Shown: positions 8,778 to 15,769, counted from the first letter of the stretch. The stretch is DNA of 64,000 nt from Anaerolineae bacterium (GCA_019637615.1 JAHBVJ010000001.1:62001-126000); one strand, 5' to 3'. The notes: a model not told the origin generated them from the letters alone. Numbers and translations are program-made.

Positions 8778-10129
8778 TCCTGCACCTCCACACCGACCAA
8801 CTGCGTTAGGGCTTCGCTCATCCATAGGTTGCAGGGTTCGGGGCAAGGGAGGTCGTCAGTCGTACCGTCGAACCAAGACGGATGCAGCACACAGTCACCA
8901 CAGGTTTGCTCGATCAGTTCATGTTGTGTAGTGCTGGTGAGGTGGGCAAGCTGCCGGAACATGCCGACCTGCCGCGCCGTCACCTGAGCCAGATCAGCGA
9001 TGCGCAGCGTGCCATTACGCGCCGCGGCCCAGTCCGCGGTGAGGCCGGGATAAATCGTCTCGGTCACCGCTGGCAGCACCTCCAAGTCGCGGAGCGGTAC
9101 ACGCCACCCCCGTGCCAGATCACGCGAAGTCGCCAACGGACGAAAGTGCGGTGTTTCACGCATATGCTGGCGCAATTGATGCGGCGTGGTAAGCGGCAGT
9201 AAGTTCGCTGTGCCGGAATCATCGACGTGGCAAACGTTTGTTGGCGTGATGTGGAGTTCGCCAAGGCTGAATGAGTCACGCTTGGCGAAGATCGAGGCTG
9301 CAAAGCGCAGGAATTCGGCGTGCCCCGCCGTCGGGAAGCCGATCCATGCCGCCTCGGTCGGGACGGGTGAGTGGATGGGCGCGCCCGCTTCGAGCGCGAG
9401 ATCGAGGATTACCTGACCGAGCGAATCATCGACACCAACGGGATCGGTGTAAATCACGTCTCGGCCCTGAATATGACCGCGCGTTGCGCTGATTGGCAGT
9501 CCCAAGCGGGCGGGCACATCCTGCGTAACGTGCGAACCGAGCGCGACAAAGAAGGGCACGGCAACGATGATCGGCGCATCGGTGAGCGTGAAGATGGCTT
9601 CGATCTCCGGCGTGTCATCTAGATAGAGGGCGGCTACTTCCGCCGCGATCCCCGCCTGACGGAGCAGTTCGGCCTGCGTTTCGGTGGCTTGGCGGCTATC
9701 GGGGTTGCGCTTGGTGCTGTGCCCGATCAGCGCGACCGCCGCATGTTCGCCGCTGACGTTGGCGGCACGCAACCCCGCGATCACACGTTCCCGTACCACT
9801 TGCGCCAAGCGGGGATGCTCGCTCAGGGTGCGGGCATAGCGCATGGTGCGGCCTGCGGCTGATGTGAACGCGCCAGCTAACCTCATTTCGGCGGGGATGA
9901 CGGCACGGGTAAAAAAGCCCTGCGCGGTGAAGATAGGGATGATGGTGATGTCGTCCGCCGTGAGAGTGGCTAGTGCACGCGCAAAGGAGGGTAATTCCTT
10001 CCAGAAAGCGGCGGTAACTTCATCCGCAACTTGCAGCCGACGCAGCGCATCGACATGCGACCAGATCAGACCTGCTGTTTGCGGGCTGAGGTGTGAACCA
10101 TGCCCTGCCAATACGAGCGCGGTACGCAT
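8774..10129 (-). CDS. Sirohydrochlorin chelatase with C-terminal Fe-S (DR2241-like) domain
   Basis: 451 aa. The N-terminal 250 residues contain two CbiX-type lobes, each with a histidine motif (LAGHGSHLSP and LIGHSTKRNP). They are followed by about 200 residues ending in a cysteine-rich segment, CGDCVLHPSW with CPEPC 18 residues on, which fits the 4Fe-4S domain found in DR2241-like proteins. Role inferred: insertion of Fe2+ into sirohydrochlorin to make siroheme for the sulfite reductase encoded upstream. Cobalt as the metal is less likely because no cobalamin genes are near. It overlaps met8-type and cobA neighbours by 1 and 4 bp. Confidence 0.88.
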   Translation of the reverse strand: MRTALVLAGHGSHLSPQTAGLIWSHVDALRRLQVADEVTAAFWKELPSFARALATLTADDITIIPIFTAQGFFTRAVIPAEMRLAGAFTSAAGRTMRYARTLSEHPRLAQVVRERVIAGLRAANVSGEHAAVALIGHSTKRNPDSRQATETQAELLRQAGIAAEVAALYLDDTPEIEAIFTLTDAPIIVAVPFFVALGSHVTQDVPARLGLPISATRGHIQGRDVIYTDPVGVDDSLGQVILDLALEAGAPIHSPVPTEAAWIGFPTAGHAEFLRFAASIFAKRDSFSLGELHITPTNVCHVDDSGTANLLPLTTPHQLRQHMRETPHFRPLATSRDLARGWRVPLRDLEVLPAVTETIYPGLTADWAAARNGTLRIADLAQVTARQVGMFRQLAHLTSTTQHELIEQTCGDCVLHPSWFDGTTDDLPCPEPCNLWMSEALTQLVGVEVQE

Positions 10130-10794
10130 CAGGGCAGTGCTTTCTCTAGCATGGCGTCGAACATGGCGCGGGCGGCGGGTTCATCACCCCCGCGCAGCAG
10201 ATCGAGGATGGGCGACTCCAGCACGGCTCTCCACATGTCACGCCGATCCGTTTCTTCGCTAATTTTGTCGGTTACTTGCCGTCGCGCTTGATCCAACCAC
10301 GCCGCCAGCGTAGCGTATTCAGCGCCGATCAGGGTTTCTAACTTGGTGCGCAGATGCTTGCTCAGGGCGGGGGACGCACCATCGGTGCTGACACCGACGG
10401 TGATCACGCCGCGTTGGATGGCTGACATGGTGCTGAAATCGCGATCACCGTTCGCCTCTACTGCATCCGCCAACGCGCCGATCTTGTGCGCTTCGATCAC
10501 CACCTGCCGATTCACGGCGGGATCATTGGTGGCGGCGAAAACGAGCAGCGGGCGTAATTCGGTCAGCAAACCTGCGGCATAGGCTTGGCGGTGGACGGCG
10601 ATCTCACCGCGCATCGCCCGCCGAGACAAGGCATCGGTTAACGCCGGACTGATGACGATGATGTGCGCACCCGCTTCGAGCAGTCCGGTCACTTTGCGTT
10701 CGGCAACCGAACCACCGCCCACGATCACGCAGGATTTCTCCGCCACATCCAACAGAATCGGATAGCCGCGCGTCCGGCGGGTCGTCAATTTCAC
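10129..10794 (-). CDS. Precorrin-2 dehydrogenase (siroheme synthase N-domain, Met8/SirC type)
   Basis: 221 aa from GTG 10794, chosen because it forms a GTGA overlap with the sulfite reductase stop; the frame extends to 10857 inside that gene but has no reason to start there. NAD+-dependent oxidation of precorrin-2 to sirohydrochlorin. A Rossmann motif (VIVGGGSVAERK) appears at about residues 20-31, followed by VFAATNDPAVNRQV and DFSTMSAIQRGVITVGVSTDGASPALSKHLR-type family sequence. The chelatase function is supplied by the separate downstream gene. Confidence 0.93.
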   Translation of the reverse strand: MKLTTRRTRGYPILLDVAEKSCVIVGGGSVAERKVTGLLEAGAHIIVISPALTDALSRRAMRGEIAVHRQAYAAGLLTELRPLLVFAATNDPAVNRQVVIEAHKIGALADAVEANGDRDFSTMSAIQRGVITVGVSTDGASPALSKHLRTKLETLIGAEYATLAAWLDQARRQVTDKISEETDRRDMWRAVLESPILDLLRGGDEPAARAMFDAMLEKALP

Positions 10795-12461
10795 TTGGCT
10801 TGACTTTCGGCTTCTTGGACGATTGACCGCAATTTTTCTAGCCCGACACGGTAGCAAAAATCACCGAACGATTCGCCCGTCGCGCGTTCATCACGGAAGT
10901 AGGTGAAGACGGGGCGCATGGTGGGCGCTAACTGCGAGACAGGCATCAGATCGAGGAATTCCGCCGCGAGCCGCGTGCCGTTGGGATTGCCACCGATGAA
11001 TACTGTGTATTTGTTCAGCGAACGCCCGACGAAGGCGAGTTCCGCTACATAGGGGCGCGCACAACCATTGGGGCAACCCGTCATGCGGATCATGATTGGT
11101 TCGTTGGGAAGGCCGATCTCCGCTAACTGCACCTCGATCTCATCGAGCACATGCGGGAGGGCGCGTTCGGCTTCGGTGAGGGCGAGGCCACAGGTAGGCA
11201 GGGCGGGGCAAGCTAACCCGTAGCGACGGACGCCCGTCAATTCTTCGAGCGTGCGGATATGATGTTCGGCTAAGAGCGCGTTGATCGCCTCACGGTCTTC
11301 GGGGCGGATGTCCACGAGCAGGATATTTTGCTGCGCGGTCAGGCGCACGGGCAGTTGGTAGCGCTCGATGATGGTGCGCAGCCCCGTGCGGAGACGCAGG
11401 TCGCCTTGATCCAGAATGCGCCCGTTCTCGACGTAGACGCCAAGATACAGTTTGCCGTCACCCTGCTCTTGCCAGCCGAGATGATCGAGCACTTCGAAGG
11501 GCGGCATGGGCTGGACGGGTTGCAGCGGGAATGGCAGGCGGGATTGCAGCTCTTGGTGGAACTTCTCGACGCCCCACTCATGTAAAATGTACTTGAGGCG
11601 GGCATGTTTGCGGTTGCTGCGGTCGCCGTGATCGCGGTGGATTCCGACGATGGCCTTGACGGTTTCGATGGCTTGATCAGGCGCGATGAAGCCAATCTCG
11701 TCCGCGAGGCGCGGGAAAGTTTCTTCGTTGTTGTGAGTCATGCCCATCCCGCCGCCCGCCAGCAGGTTGAACCCGATCAACTGCTTGTCGTCATCGAAGA
11801 GCGCCACGAGACCGAGATCGTTCGAGTAAATGTCCACGCAGTTGTCGCCGGGGAAAGCGATGGCGATCTTGAATTTGCGCGGCAGATAGGTTTTGCCGTA
11901 GACGGGGTCTTCTTCGTCATCCACAATCGGTTCGCCATCGATCCAAATCTGGTGATAGGCTCTGGTGCGAGGCAGCAGTTCGTTGCTCAGTTGGGTGGCG
12001 AAGTCCTGTACGGCGGTGCGCTGCGGATCGCCCGTCGGCGCGGGACAAGCCATGACGTTGCGCACGACATCCCCGCACGCGCCAAAGGTGGTCACGAAGG
12101 CAAGGTTCAGCGCACGGATGGTGTCGCGCAGATCGCCTTTGATGACGCCGTGGAACTGGATGCCCTGCCGCGTGGTGATGCGCAGCGTTTCGTTGCCGAA
12201 CTGCGAGGCGATGTCGTCGTGCGTCAAATATTGGTCGGCGCTCAACTGTCCCGCTGGCAGCTTCGAACGAATCATGAACTGATAGTGTTTTTCGCCCTGC
12301 TTGCGGATGTCGCGATCTTCTTGCTGATAGGAGCCGTGAAACTTGATCAGCACTTGCCCCGCATCGCTGAGAAATGCATCACTATTCTCTAATTCTTGAT
12401 CCAACGGCCCGCGCAACCCGTTGCTGGCGAGCTTAACCGCCTCTACGTTTGCTTTACTCAT
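10791..12461 (-). CDS. sir: Siroheme-dependent (ferredoxin-type) sulfite reductase
   Basis: 556 aa from ATG 12461; an in-frame ATG at 12488 lies immediately next to the attenuator U-tract and is less likely. Reduces sulfite to sulfide (six electrons), with ferredoxin as probable donor since no flavoprotein subunit gene adjoins. Siroheme/4Fe-4S ligands are present as CX5C (CPALPTC, about residue 425) and CX3C (CPNGC, about residue 470). It also has the duplicated ferrite reductase folds with ITTRQGIQFHG and CGDVVRNVMACPAP. A nitrite reductase is the close alternative, but the surrounding sulfate genes and Cys leader favour sulfite. First structural gene of the operon. Confidence 0.92.
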   Translation of the reverse strand: MSKANVEAVKLASNGLRGPLDQELENSDAFLSDAGQVLIKFHGSYQQEDRDIRKQGEKHYQFMIRSKLPAGQLSADQYLTHDDIASQFGNETLRITTRQGIQFHGVIKGDLRDTIRALNLAFVTTFGACGDVVRNVMACPAPTGDPQRTAVQDFATQLSNELLPRTRAYHQIWIDGEPIVDDEEDPVYGKTYLPRKFKIAIAFPGDNCVDIYSNDLGLVALFDDDKQLIGFNLLAGGGMGMTHNNEETFPRLADEIGFIAPDQAIETVKAIVGIHRDHGDRSNRKHARLKYILHEWGVEKFHQELQSRLPFPLQPVQPMPPFEVLDHLGWQEQGDGKLYLGVYVENGRILDQGDLRLRTGLRTIIERYQLPVRLTAQQNILLVDIRPEDREAINALLAEHHIRTLEELTGVRRYGLACPALPTCGLALTEAERALPHVLDEIEVQLAEIGLPNEPIMIRMTGCPNGCARPYVAELAFVGRSLNKYTVFIGGNPNGTRLAAEFLDLMPVSQLAPTMRPVFTYFRDERATGESFGDFCYRVGLEKLRSIVQEAESQAK

Positions 12462-12488
12462 AGTACACTTTTTTCTCTCCCCAGACAT

Positions 12489-12515
12489 AAAAAAAGCTGA
12501 CCGGGTGGTCAGCTT
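12489..12515 (-). terminator. Attenuator terminator before the sulfite reductase operon
   Basis: On the minus strand a perfect 9-bp stem (AAGCTGACC / GGTCAGCTT) with loop ACCC is followed by seven T residues (12495-12489). It lies between the cysteine-rich leader ORF and the sulfite reductase start. Nothing upstream on this strand except the leader ORF needs terminating, so its role is read as conditional termination. Confidence 0.85.
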
Positions 12516-12549
12516 ATGCGTTTGCGTGGATGAAGTGTGACAGCGATGA

Positions 12550-12642
12550 TTACAAATGTTCCCGCAAGCCCTGATGACCCGGCATTAAGCAGCATGGCGT
12601 ACAACACATACAGGTCACAACTGCATTAAGAACGGTACACAT
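12550..12642 (-). CDS. Cysteine-rich leader peptide (30 aa) of the sulfite reductase/siroheme operon
   Basis: ATG 12642 to TAA 12550, 30 codons. Cysteine occurs at positions 2, 11, 13, 14, 17 and 18 (CMCCTPCC core), four as TGT and two as TGC. No clear Shine-Dalgarno is seen; a short leader or leaderless start is possible. Codons 21-25 contain GGTCA and GCTT (12579-12575 and 12569-12566), which complement the 5' arm AAGCTGACC of the terminator at 12489-12515 with a 5-nt bulge, a candidate antiterminator. Inferred role: ribosomes stalling at Cys codons when Cys-tRNA is scarce let the operon be transcribed. Too short for standard gene calling. Confidence 0.78.
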   Translation of the reverse strand: MCTVLNAVVTCMCCTPCCLMPGHQGLREHL

Positions 12643-12673
12643 GGGGCGAACAGGTGAATTCATCATAGCGGCT

Positions 12674-12702
12674 ATCCTAGCACAACGATGTTGATTTTAC
12701 AA
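12674..12702 (-). promoter_or_regulatory. Candidate promoter of the sulfite reductase operon leader
   Basis: Minus strand: -35-like TTGTAA (12702-12697), 17-nt spacer, -10-like TAGGAT (12679-12674) preceded by TGC, an extended -10 feature. This would start the transcript about 25 nt before the leader ORF. An alternative -10, TATGAT, lies at 12667-12662. Only moderate matches. Confidence 0.4.
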
Positions 12703-12764
12703 CAAACCAAATCGATTTAATGGGCTTTGTGCAGAATCCCAAAAGTTAATGTTGGAATTAGGGC

Positions 12765-12794
12765 TTGCCATTTTGCAGGAAGGTAGTGTATGCT
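12765..12794 (+). promoter_or_regulatory. Candidate promoter of the cysH operon leader
   Basis: TTGCCA (12765-12770), 18-nt spacer, TATGCT (12789-12794). It is correctly placed to start a transcript that includes the leader ORF at 12892. The match to consensus is moderate. Confidence 0.35.
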
Positions 12795-12823
12795 CAATTC
12801 AATGGCGACAAAATCTATCATCT

Positions 12824-12838
12824 AAATCACAGTGATTT
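12824..12838. promoter_or_regulatory. 15-bp palindrome between the two divergent sulfur operons
   Basis: AAATCAC-A-GTGATTT is a perfect inverted repeat in the divergent intergenic region, just downstream of the candidate cysH promoter. A second short palindrome, AAATCGATTT, is at 12709-12718. Either could be an operator, for example for the Rrf2 regulator at 4868 or another sulfur regulator. The binding protein is not known. Confidence 0.4.
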
Positions 12839-12891
12839 GATGATGGATGTCAGTTGACAGTGCGCAGATGACGCAAACACAAGAGTCTTGA

Positions 12892-13005
12892 ATGGCAACG
12901 TTGATTTCCGTCCCATCCGCTTTTATACCAACCAACAACGGCTGTTGTTGTGCTTGTTGTATGTGTATGCCACGCATGGAGGCCGGCGGCGGAATGGTCG
13001 TGTAG
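12892..13005 (+). CDS. Cysteine-rich leader peptide (37 aa) of the cysH-cysC-sat operon
   Basis: ATG 12892 to TAG 13003-13005, 37 codons. Six cysteines lie at positions 18, 19, 20, 22, 23 and 25 (CCCACCMC), all TGT. The rest is unremarkable. Codons 31-33 contain GCCGG-c-GG (12982-12989), able to pair with CCCCGGC of the downstream terminator's 5' arm and loop, a seven-pair GC helix with one bulge. This segment begins 15 nt after the last Cys codon. Inferred role: cysteine-sensing ribosome-stalling leader for transcription attenuation of the sulfate reduction genes. Confidence 0.8.
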   Translation: MATLISVPSAFIPTNNGCCCACCMCMPRMEAGGGMVV

Positions 13006-13043
13006 TGAGACTGTGTATGTCCAGACATGATTAGACCTTTCTG

Positions 13044-13069
13044 AACCCCGGCTTGCAGCGGGGTTTTTT
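13044..13069 (+). terminator. Attenuator terminator before cysH
   Basis: Stem AACCCCG (13044-13050) / CGGGGTT (13059-13065) with an 8-nt loop and a run of six T (13064-13069). It lies between the Cys-rich leader ORF and the cysH ribosome binding site (AAGGAG, 13087-13092), with no other upstream gene on this strand. Confidence 0.85.
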
Positions 13070-13099
13070 GTTGTATTCGCCAAGTGAAGGAGCGCGAAG

Positions 13100-13801
13100 G
13101 TGTCCACTGTGACAGCAGAGCAGATAACTGATTTGAACGCGGCATTCGAGAAGCAAGCACCACAAGACATCCTGCGCTGGGCAGTCGAGACGTATGGCAC
13201 TGGGCTTGCCTCGGTGACGAGCTTCCAGCCGACGGGCATCGTGATCTTGCATATGCTGCGCGAGATCGCGCCGGAAACGCCCGTGTTGACGCTGGACACG
13301 GGACTGCTGTTCCCAGAAACCTACGCGCTGATCGATGATCTGGAAGCGCGCTTCGACCTGCGGCTGACCCGTTTGCAACCTGAATTGACCGTGGAGCGGC
13401 AGGCCGAACAGTACGGCGCGGCGCTATGGGAACGCGAGCCGAATTTGTGCTGCGCGATGCGCAAAACCGCGCCACTTGACGCCGTGTTGGGGCAGTATCC
13501 GGCGTGGATCACAGGCTTGCGGCGAGATCAATCCGAAGGACGCGGCACGACGCCTATCATCAGTTGGGATCGCAAGCATGGTAATATAAAGTTGGCTCCA
13601 CTGGCAACTTGGACAGAAAGTATGGTGTGGACGTACATCCACGCCTACGAACTACCCTACAATGCACTTCATGACCAGAATTATCCCAGCATCGGCTGCT
13701 ACCCCTGCACCCGTGCCGTCGCCGCTGATGGCGACAAACGCGCAGGTCGATGGGTAGGTCATAACAAGACCGAATGCGGAATTCACGTTCAAAGCAATTA
13801 A
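13100..13801 (+). CDS. cysH: Adenylylsulfate (APS/PAPS) reductase, thioredoxin-type
   Basis: 233 aa from GTG 13100, with AAGGAG seven nt upstream. Reduces activated sulfate to sulfite. It has the PP-loop-like fold region with TSFQPTGIVILHML and LDTGLLFPET. The two cysteine pairs of the iron-sulfur APS-reductase type are present (NLCCAMRK and GCYPCTR), as is the C-terminal catalytic cysteine in ECGIH. The Fe-S cysteines argue for APS rather than PAPS as substrate. All five cysteines are encoded by TGC, unlike the TGT-rich leader. First gene of the plus-strand sulfate operon. Confidence 0.95.
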   Translation: MSTVTAEQITDLNAAFEKQAPQDILRWAVETYGTGLASVTSFQPTGIVILHMLREIAPETPVLTLDTGLLFPETYALIDDLEARFDLRLTRLQPELTVERQAEQYGAALWEREPNLCCAMRKTAPLDAVLGQYPAWITGLRRDQSEGRGTTPIISWDRKHGNIKLAPLATWTESMVWTYIHAYELPYNALHDQNYPSIGCYPCTRAVAADGDKRAGRWVGHNKTECGIHVQSN

Positions 13802-13828
13802 CTCAGCTAAGGGAAGAGGGACTAGACA

Positions 13829-14407
13829 GTGTCAATCAACGGGAATTATGGCAACGACGGCTACACTTTATGGCTCACGGGTCTTTCTGGCGCGGGCAAG
13901 ACGACCATCGCGCTGGCACTAGAGGCCAAACTGAAGGAACGCGGTGCGCGTGTCGAACGGCTGGACGGTGATGTCGTCCGCGAAGGCTTGACGCGTGATC
14001 TTGGCTTCAGCAAGGAAGACCGCGACAAAAACATCGAACGCGTAACGTTCGTCGCCAAACTGCTTTCGCGCAACGGCGTCGGCGTGATCGCCTCGTTTAT
14101 CTCGCCGTACCAAACCGCCCGCGACCTTGCCCGCCGCGAGACAACCAATTTCATCGAAGTGTACGTCAACGCTTCGCTGGATACCTGCATCCAGCGCGAT
14201 GTTAAGGGCATGTACGCCAAGGCTATCGCGGGCGAGATCAAGAACTTCACAGGCATCAGCGACCCGTATGAAGCGCCGGAAAACCCTGAACTGACCCTAA
14301 CCACCGATGCTGAACCTGTCGAAGAAAGCGTCGCCAAAGTATTGAATTACCTTGAAGCGCGTGGGTTGATCCAGCCCGCCGCTGTTAGCCTCGGAGAAGT
14401 TCGCTAA
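13829..14407 (+). CDS. cysC: Adenylylsulfate kinase
   Basis: 192 aa from GTG 13829. Phosphorylates APS to PAPS with ATP. P-loop LTGLSGAGKTTIA lies at about residues 13-25. RLDGDVVREGLTRDLGFSKEDRDKNIERV and SPYQTARD-type APS-binding sequence follow, then KNFTGISDPYEAPENPEL typical of the family. The stop overlaps the sat start by one base (TAATG). Its product PAPS is not strictly needed if CysH uses APS directly, so it may serve sulfotransfer or an alternative route. Confidence 0.95.
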   Translation: MSINGNYGNDGYTLWLTGLSGAGKTTIALALEAKLKERGARVERLDGDVVREGLTRDLGFSKEDRDKNIERVTFVAKLLSRNGVGVIASFISPYQTARDLARRETTNFIEVYVNASLDTCIQRDVKGMYAKAIAGEIKNFTGISDPYEAPENPELTLTTDAEPVEESVAKVLNYLEARGLIQPAAVSLGEVR

Positions 14408-15609
14408 TGACCTACGCAACCACTTTTCAACTAATCCGCGCTCACGGCGGTACCCTGATCAACCGCGTGTTGGCGGGTGAGGCGCGGGCTGAGGAATTGG
14501 GGCGCGCCGGCGGGTTGGAACGTATCGTCCTGAGCGAACTCAATCTGGCTGACCTTGAGATGATCGCGAATGGTGCGTTGAGTCCGCTGACGGGATACAT
14601 GACGCAAGCCGATTACACCAGCGTGGTACATGATATGCGCCTCACTAACGGGCTGCCGTTGACGATCCCTGTGACGCTGGCGGTGAGCGCCGAGCAAGCG
14701 GAGCGCATCCAGATCGGGCAGAAGGTGGCGCTGGTCGAGCAACGCGCCGATGGCGAACACATCCTCGCGACGCTGCACGTGAGCGACAAGTTCAGCTACG
14801 ACAAAGAGACTGAGGCGAAGGAAGTGTTCCGCACCACAGAGACGGCGCATCCGGGCGTGGCGCGGTTGTACCGTCAGGGCGAGGTGCTGCTCGGAGGATC
14901 GGTGTGGCTGGTGGAGTGGCCTCAGCGCGTGACTACAGAATTTGCTGATCTGCGGTATACCCCCGCGCAGACTCGCGAAATCTTCCTTGAGCGTCAATGG
15001 CGGCGCGTGGTCGGCTTCCAGACCCGCAACCCAATCCACCGCGCGCATGAATACATTCAGAAGACAGCGCTGGAAATCGTGGATGGTTTGCTCTTGCATC
15101 CGCTGGTAGGCGAGACGAAATCTGACGACATTTCGGCGGCGGTGCGTGTAGAAAGCTACAAGGCCATCGTGAACGCGTACTATCCGGCCTCGCGTGTGCT
15201 GCTCGGCGCGTTCCCTGCCGCGATGCGCTATGCTGGCCCGCGTGAAGCGATCTTCCACGCCATTGCCCGCAAGAATTATGGCTGCACGCACTTCATCGTC
15301 GGGCGTGACCATGCTGGCGTGGGCAAATATTATGGCTCTTACGATGCACATCACATCTTCGACAACTTCGCGCCGGACGAAATCGGGATCATGCCGTTGT
15401 TCTTCGAACACACCTTTTACTGCAAGAAGTGTGGCGGAGTCGTCAGCGCCAAGACCTGCCCGCATGACAGCACTGCGCATGTTGTCCTCAGTGGGACGCA
15501 AGTCCGCGAAATGCTTTCTCGCGGTGAGGCACTGCCCACCGAATTCACCCGCCCCGAAGTTGGGGCTATCCTTATGCGCGGCATTCAGCAGCGCGTCCTA
15601 GATAACTAG
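14407..15609 (+). CDS. sat: Sulfate adenylyltransferase (ATP sulfurylase)
   Basis: 400 aa. Activates sulfate with ATP to APS. The homo-oligomeric Sat type is shown by QTRNPIHRAHEY (residues about 205-216), VGRDHAGVGKYYGSYDAH and a zinc-binding CKKCGG...CPHD region. It is translationally coupled to cysC. The stop lies 12 nt before the third Cys-rich leader ORF. Confidence 0.96.
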   Translation: MTYATTFQLIRAHGGTLINRVLAGEARAEELGRAGGLERIVLSELNLADLEMIANGALSPLTGYMTQADYTSVVHDMRLTNGLPLTIPVTLAVSAEQAERIQIGQKVALVEQRADGEHILATLHVSDKFSYDKETEAKEVFRTTETAHPGVARLYRQGEVLLGGSVWLVEWPQRVTTEFADLRYTPAQTREIFLERQWRRVVGFQTRNPIHRAHEYIQKTALEIVDGLLLHPLVGETKSDDISAAVRVESYKAIVNAYYPASRVLLGAFPAAMRYAGPREAIFHAIARKNYGCTHFIVGRDHAGVGKYYGSYDAHHIFDNFAPDEIGIMPLFFEHTFYCKKCGGVVSAKTCPHDSTAHVVLSGTQVREMLSRGEALPTEFTRPEVGAILMRGIQQRVLDN

Positions 15610-15621
15610 AAGGACATGACC

Positions 15622-15702
15622 ATGCTATTCAACCCCATGTTGAGAATTGCTCGAGACTGCTTATGTAGCACCTTAGCGTACGGTCAGTGCTGTTGTCGCT
15701 GA
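15622..15702 (+). CDS. Cysteine-rich leader peptide (26 aa) before the sulfate transporter genes
   Basis: ATG 15622 to TGA 15700-15702, with a good ribosome binding site AGAAGGA ending 7 nt upstream. Cysteines are at positions 13, 15, 23, 24 and 25, the last three consecutive before the final Arg. The three consecutive Cys codons (15688-15696) form the loop and part of one arm of a strong hairpin (15682-15704), so a ribosome held there would melt it. It is placed between sat and the sulfate-binding protein gene, giving the transporter part of the operon its own cysteine check. Inferred regulatory, not functional, peptide. Confidence 0.72.
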   Translation: MLFNPMLRIARDCLCSTLAYGQCCCR

Positions 15703-15719
15703 CCTAACCGTTTTATTTT
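15680..15719 (+). terminator. Hairpin and U-rich tract overlapping the third Cys leader
   Basis: GGTCAGTG (15682-15689) pairs with CGCTGACC (15697-15704), one G-T pair, 7-nt loop. A U-rich run TTTTATTTT follows at 15711-15719 after a 6-nt gap. An alternative outer pairing ACGGT / ACCGT (15680-15684 / 15707-15711) brings the stem directly to the U-tract. Likely an internal attenuator before the transporter genes. Confidence 0.6.
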
Positions 15720-15769
15720 GCTCACATTCCAGACTAACTCGATAGCAAAACTCATCATTGGAGAAAATC

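Noticed and set aside
8157..8987. 276-codon plus-strand frame opposite cobA and the chelatase gene
   Set aside because: Antisense to two clear enzymes with strong motifs; no start signal.
11604..12392. 262-codon plus-strand frame opposite sulfite reductase
   Set aside because: Antisense shadow; the sulfite reductase frame has all ligand motifs.
12516..12642. T-box or SAM riboswitch before sulfite reductase
   Set aside because: No T-box sequence (AGGGTGG-type) or riboswitch core was recognisable; the Cys-codon ORF explains the element better.
12822..13475. Long minus-strand frames opposite the cysH start and its leader
   Set aside because: They are antisense to cysH and to the Cys leader, have no ribosome binding site and encode low-complexity Arg/Ser/Pro sequence.
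14431..15501. 356-codon minus-strand frame opposite sat
   Set aside because: Shadow of the GC-rich sat gene; His/Arg-rich translation with no domain.
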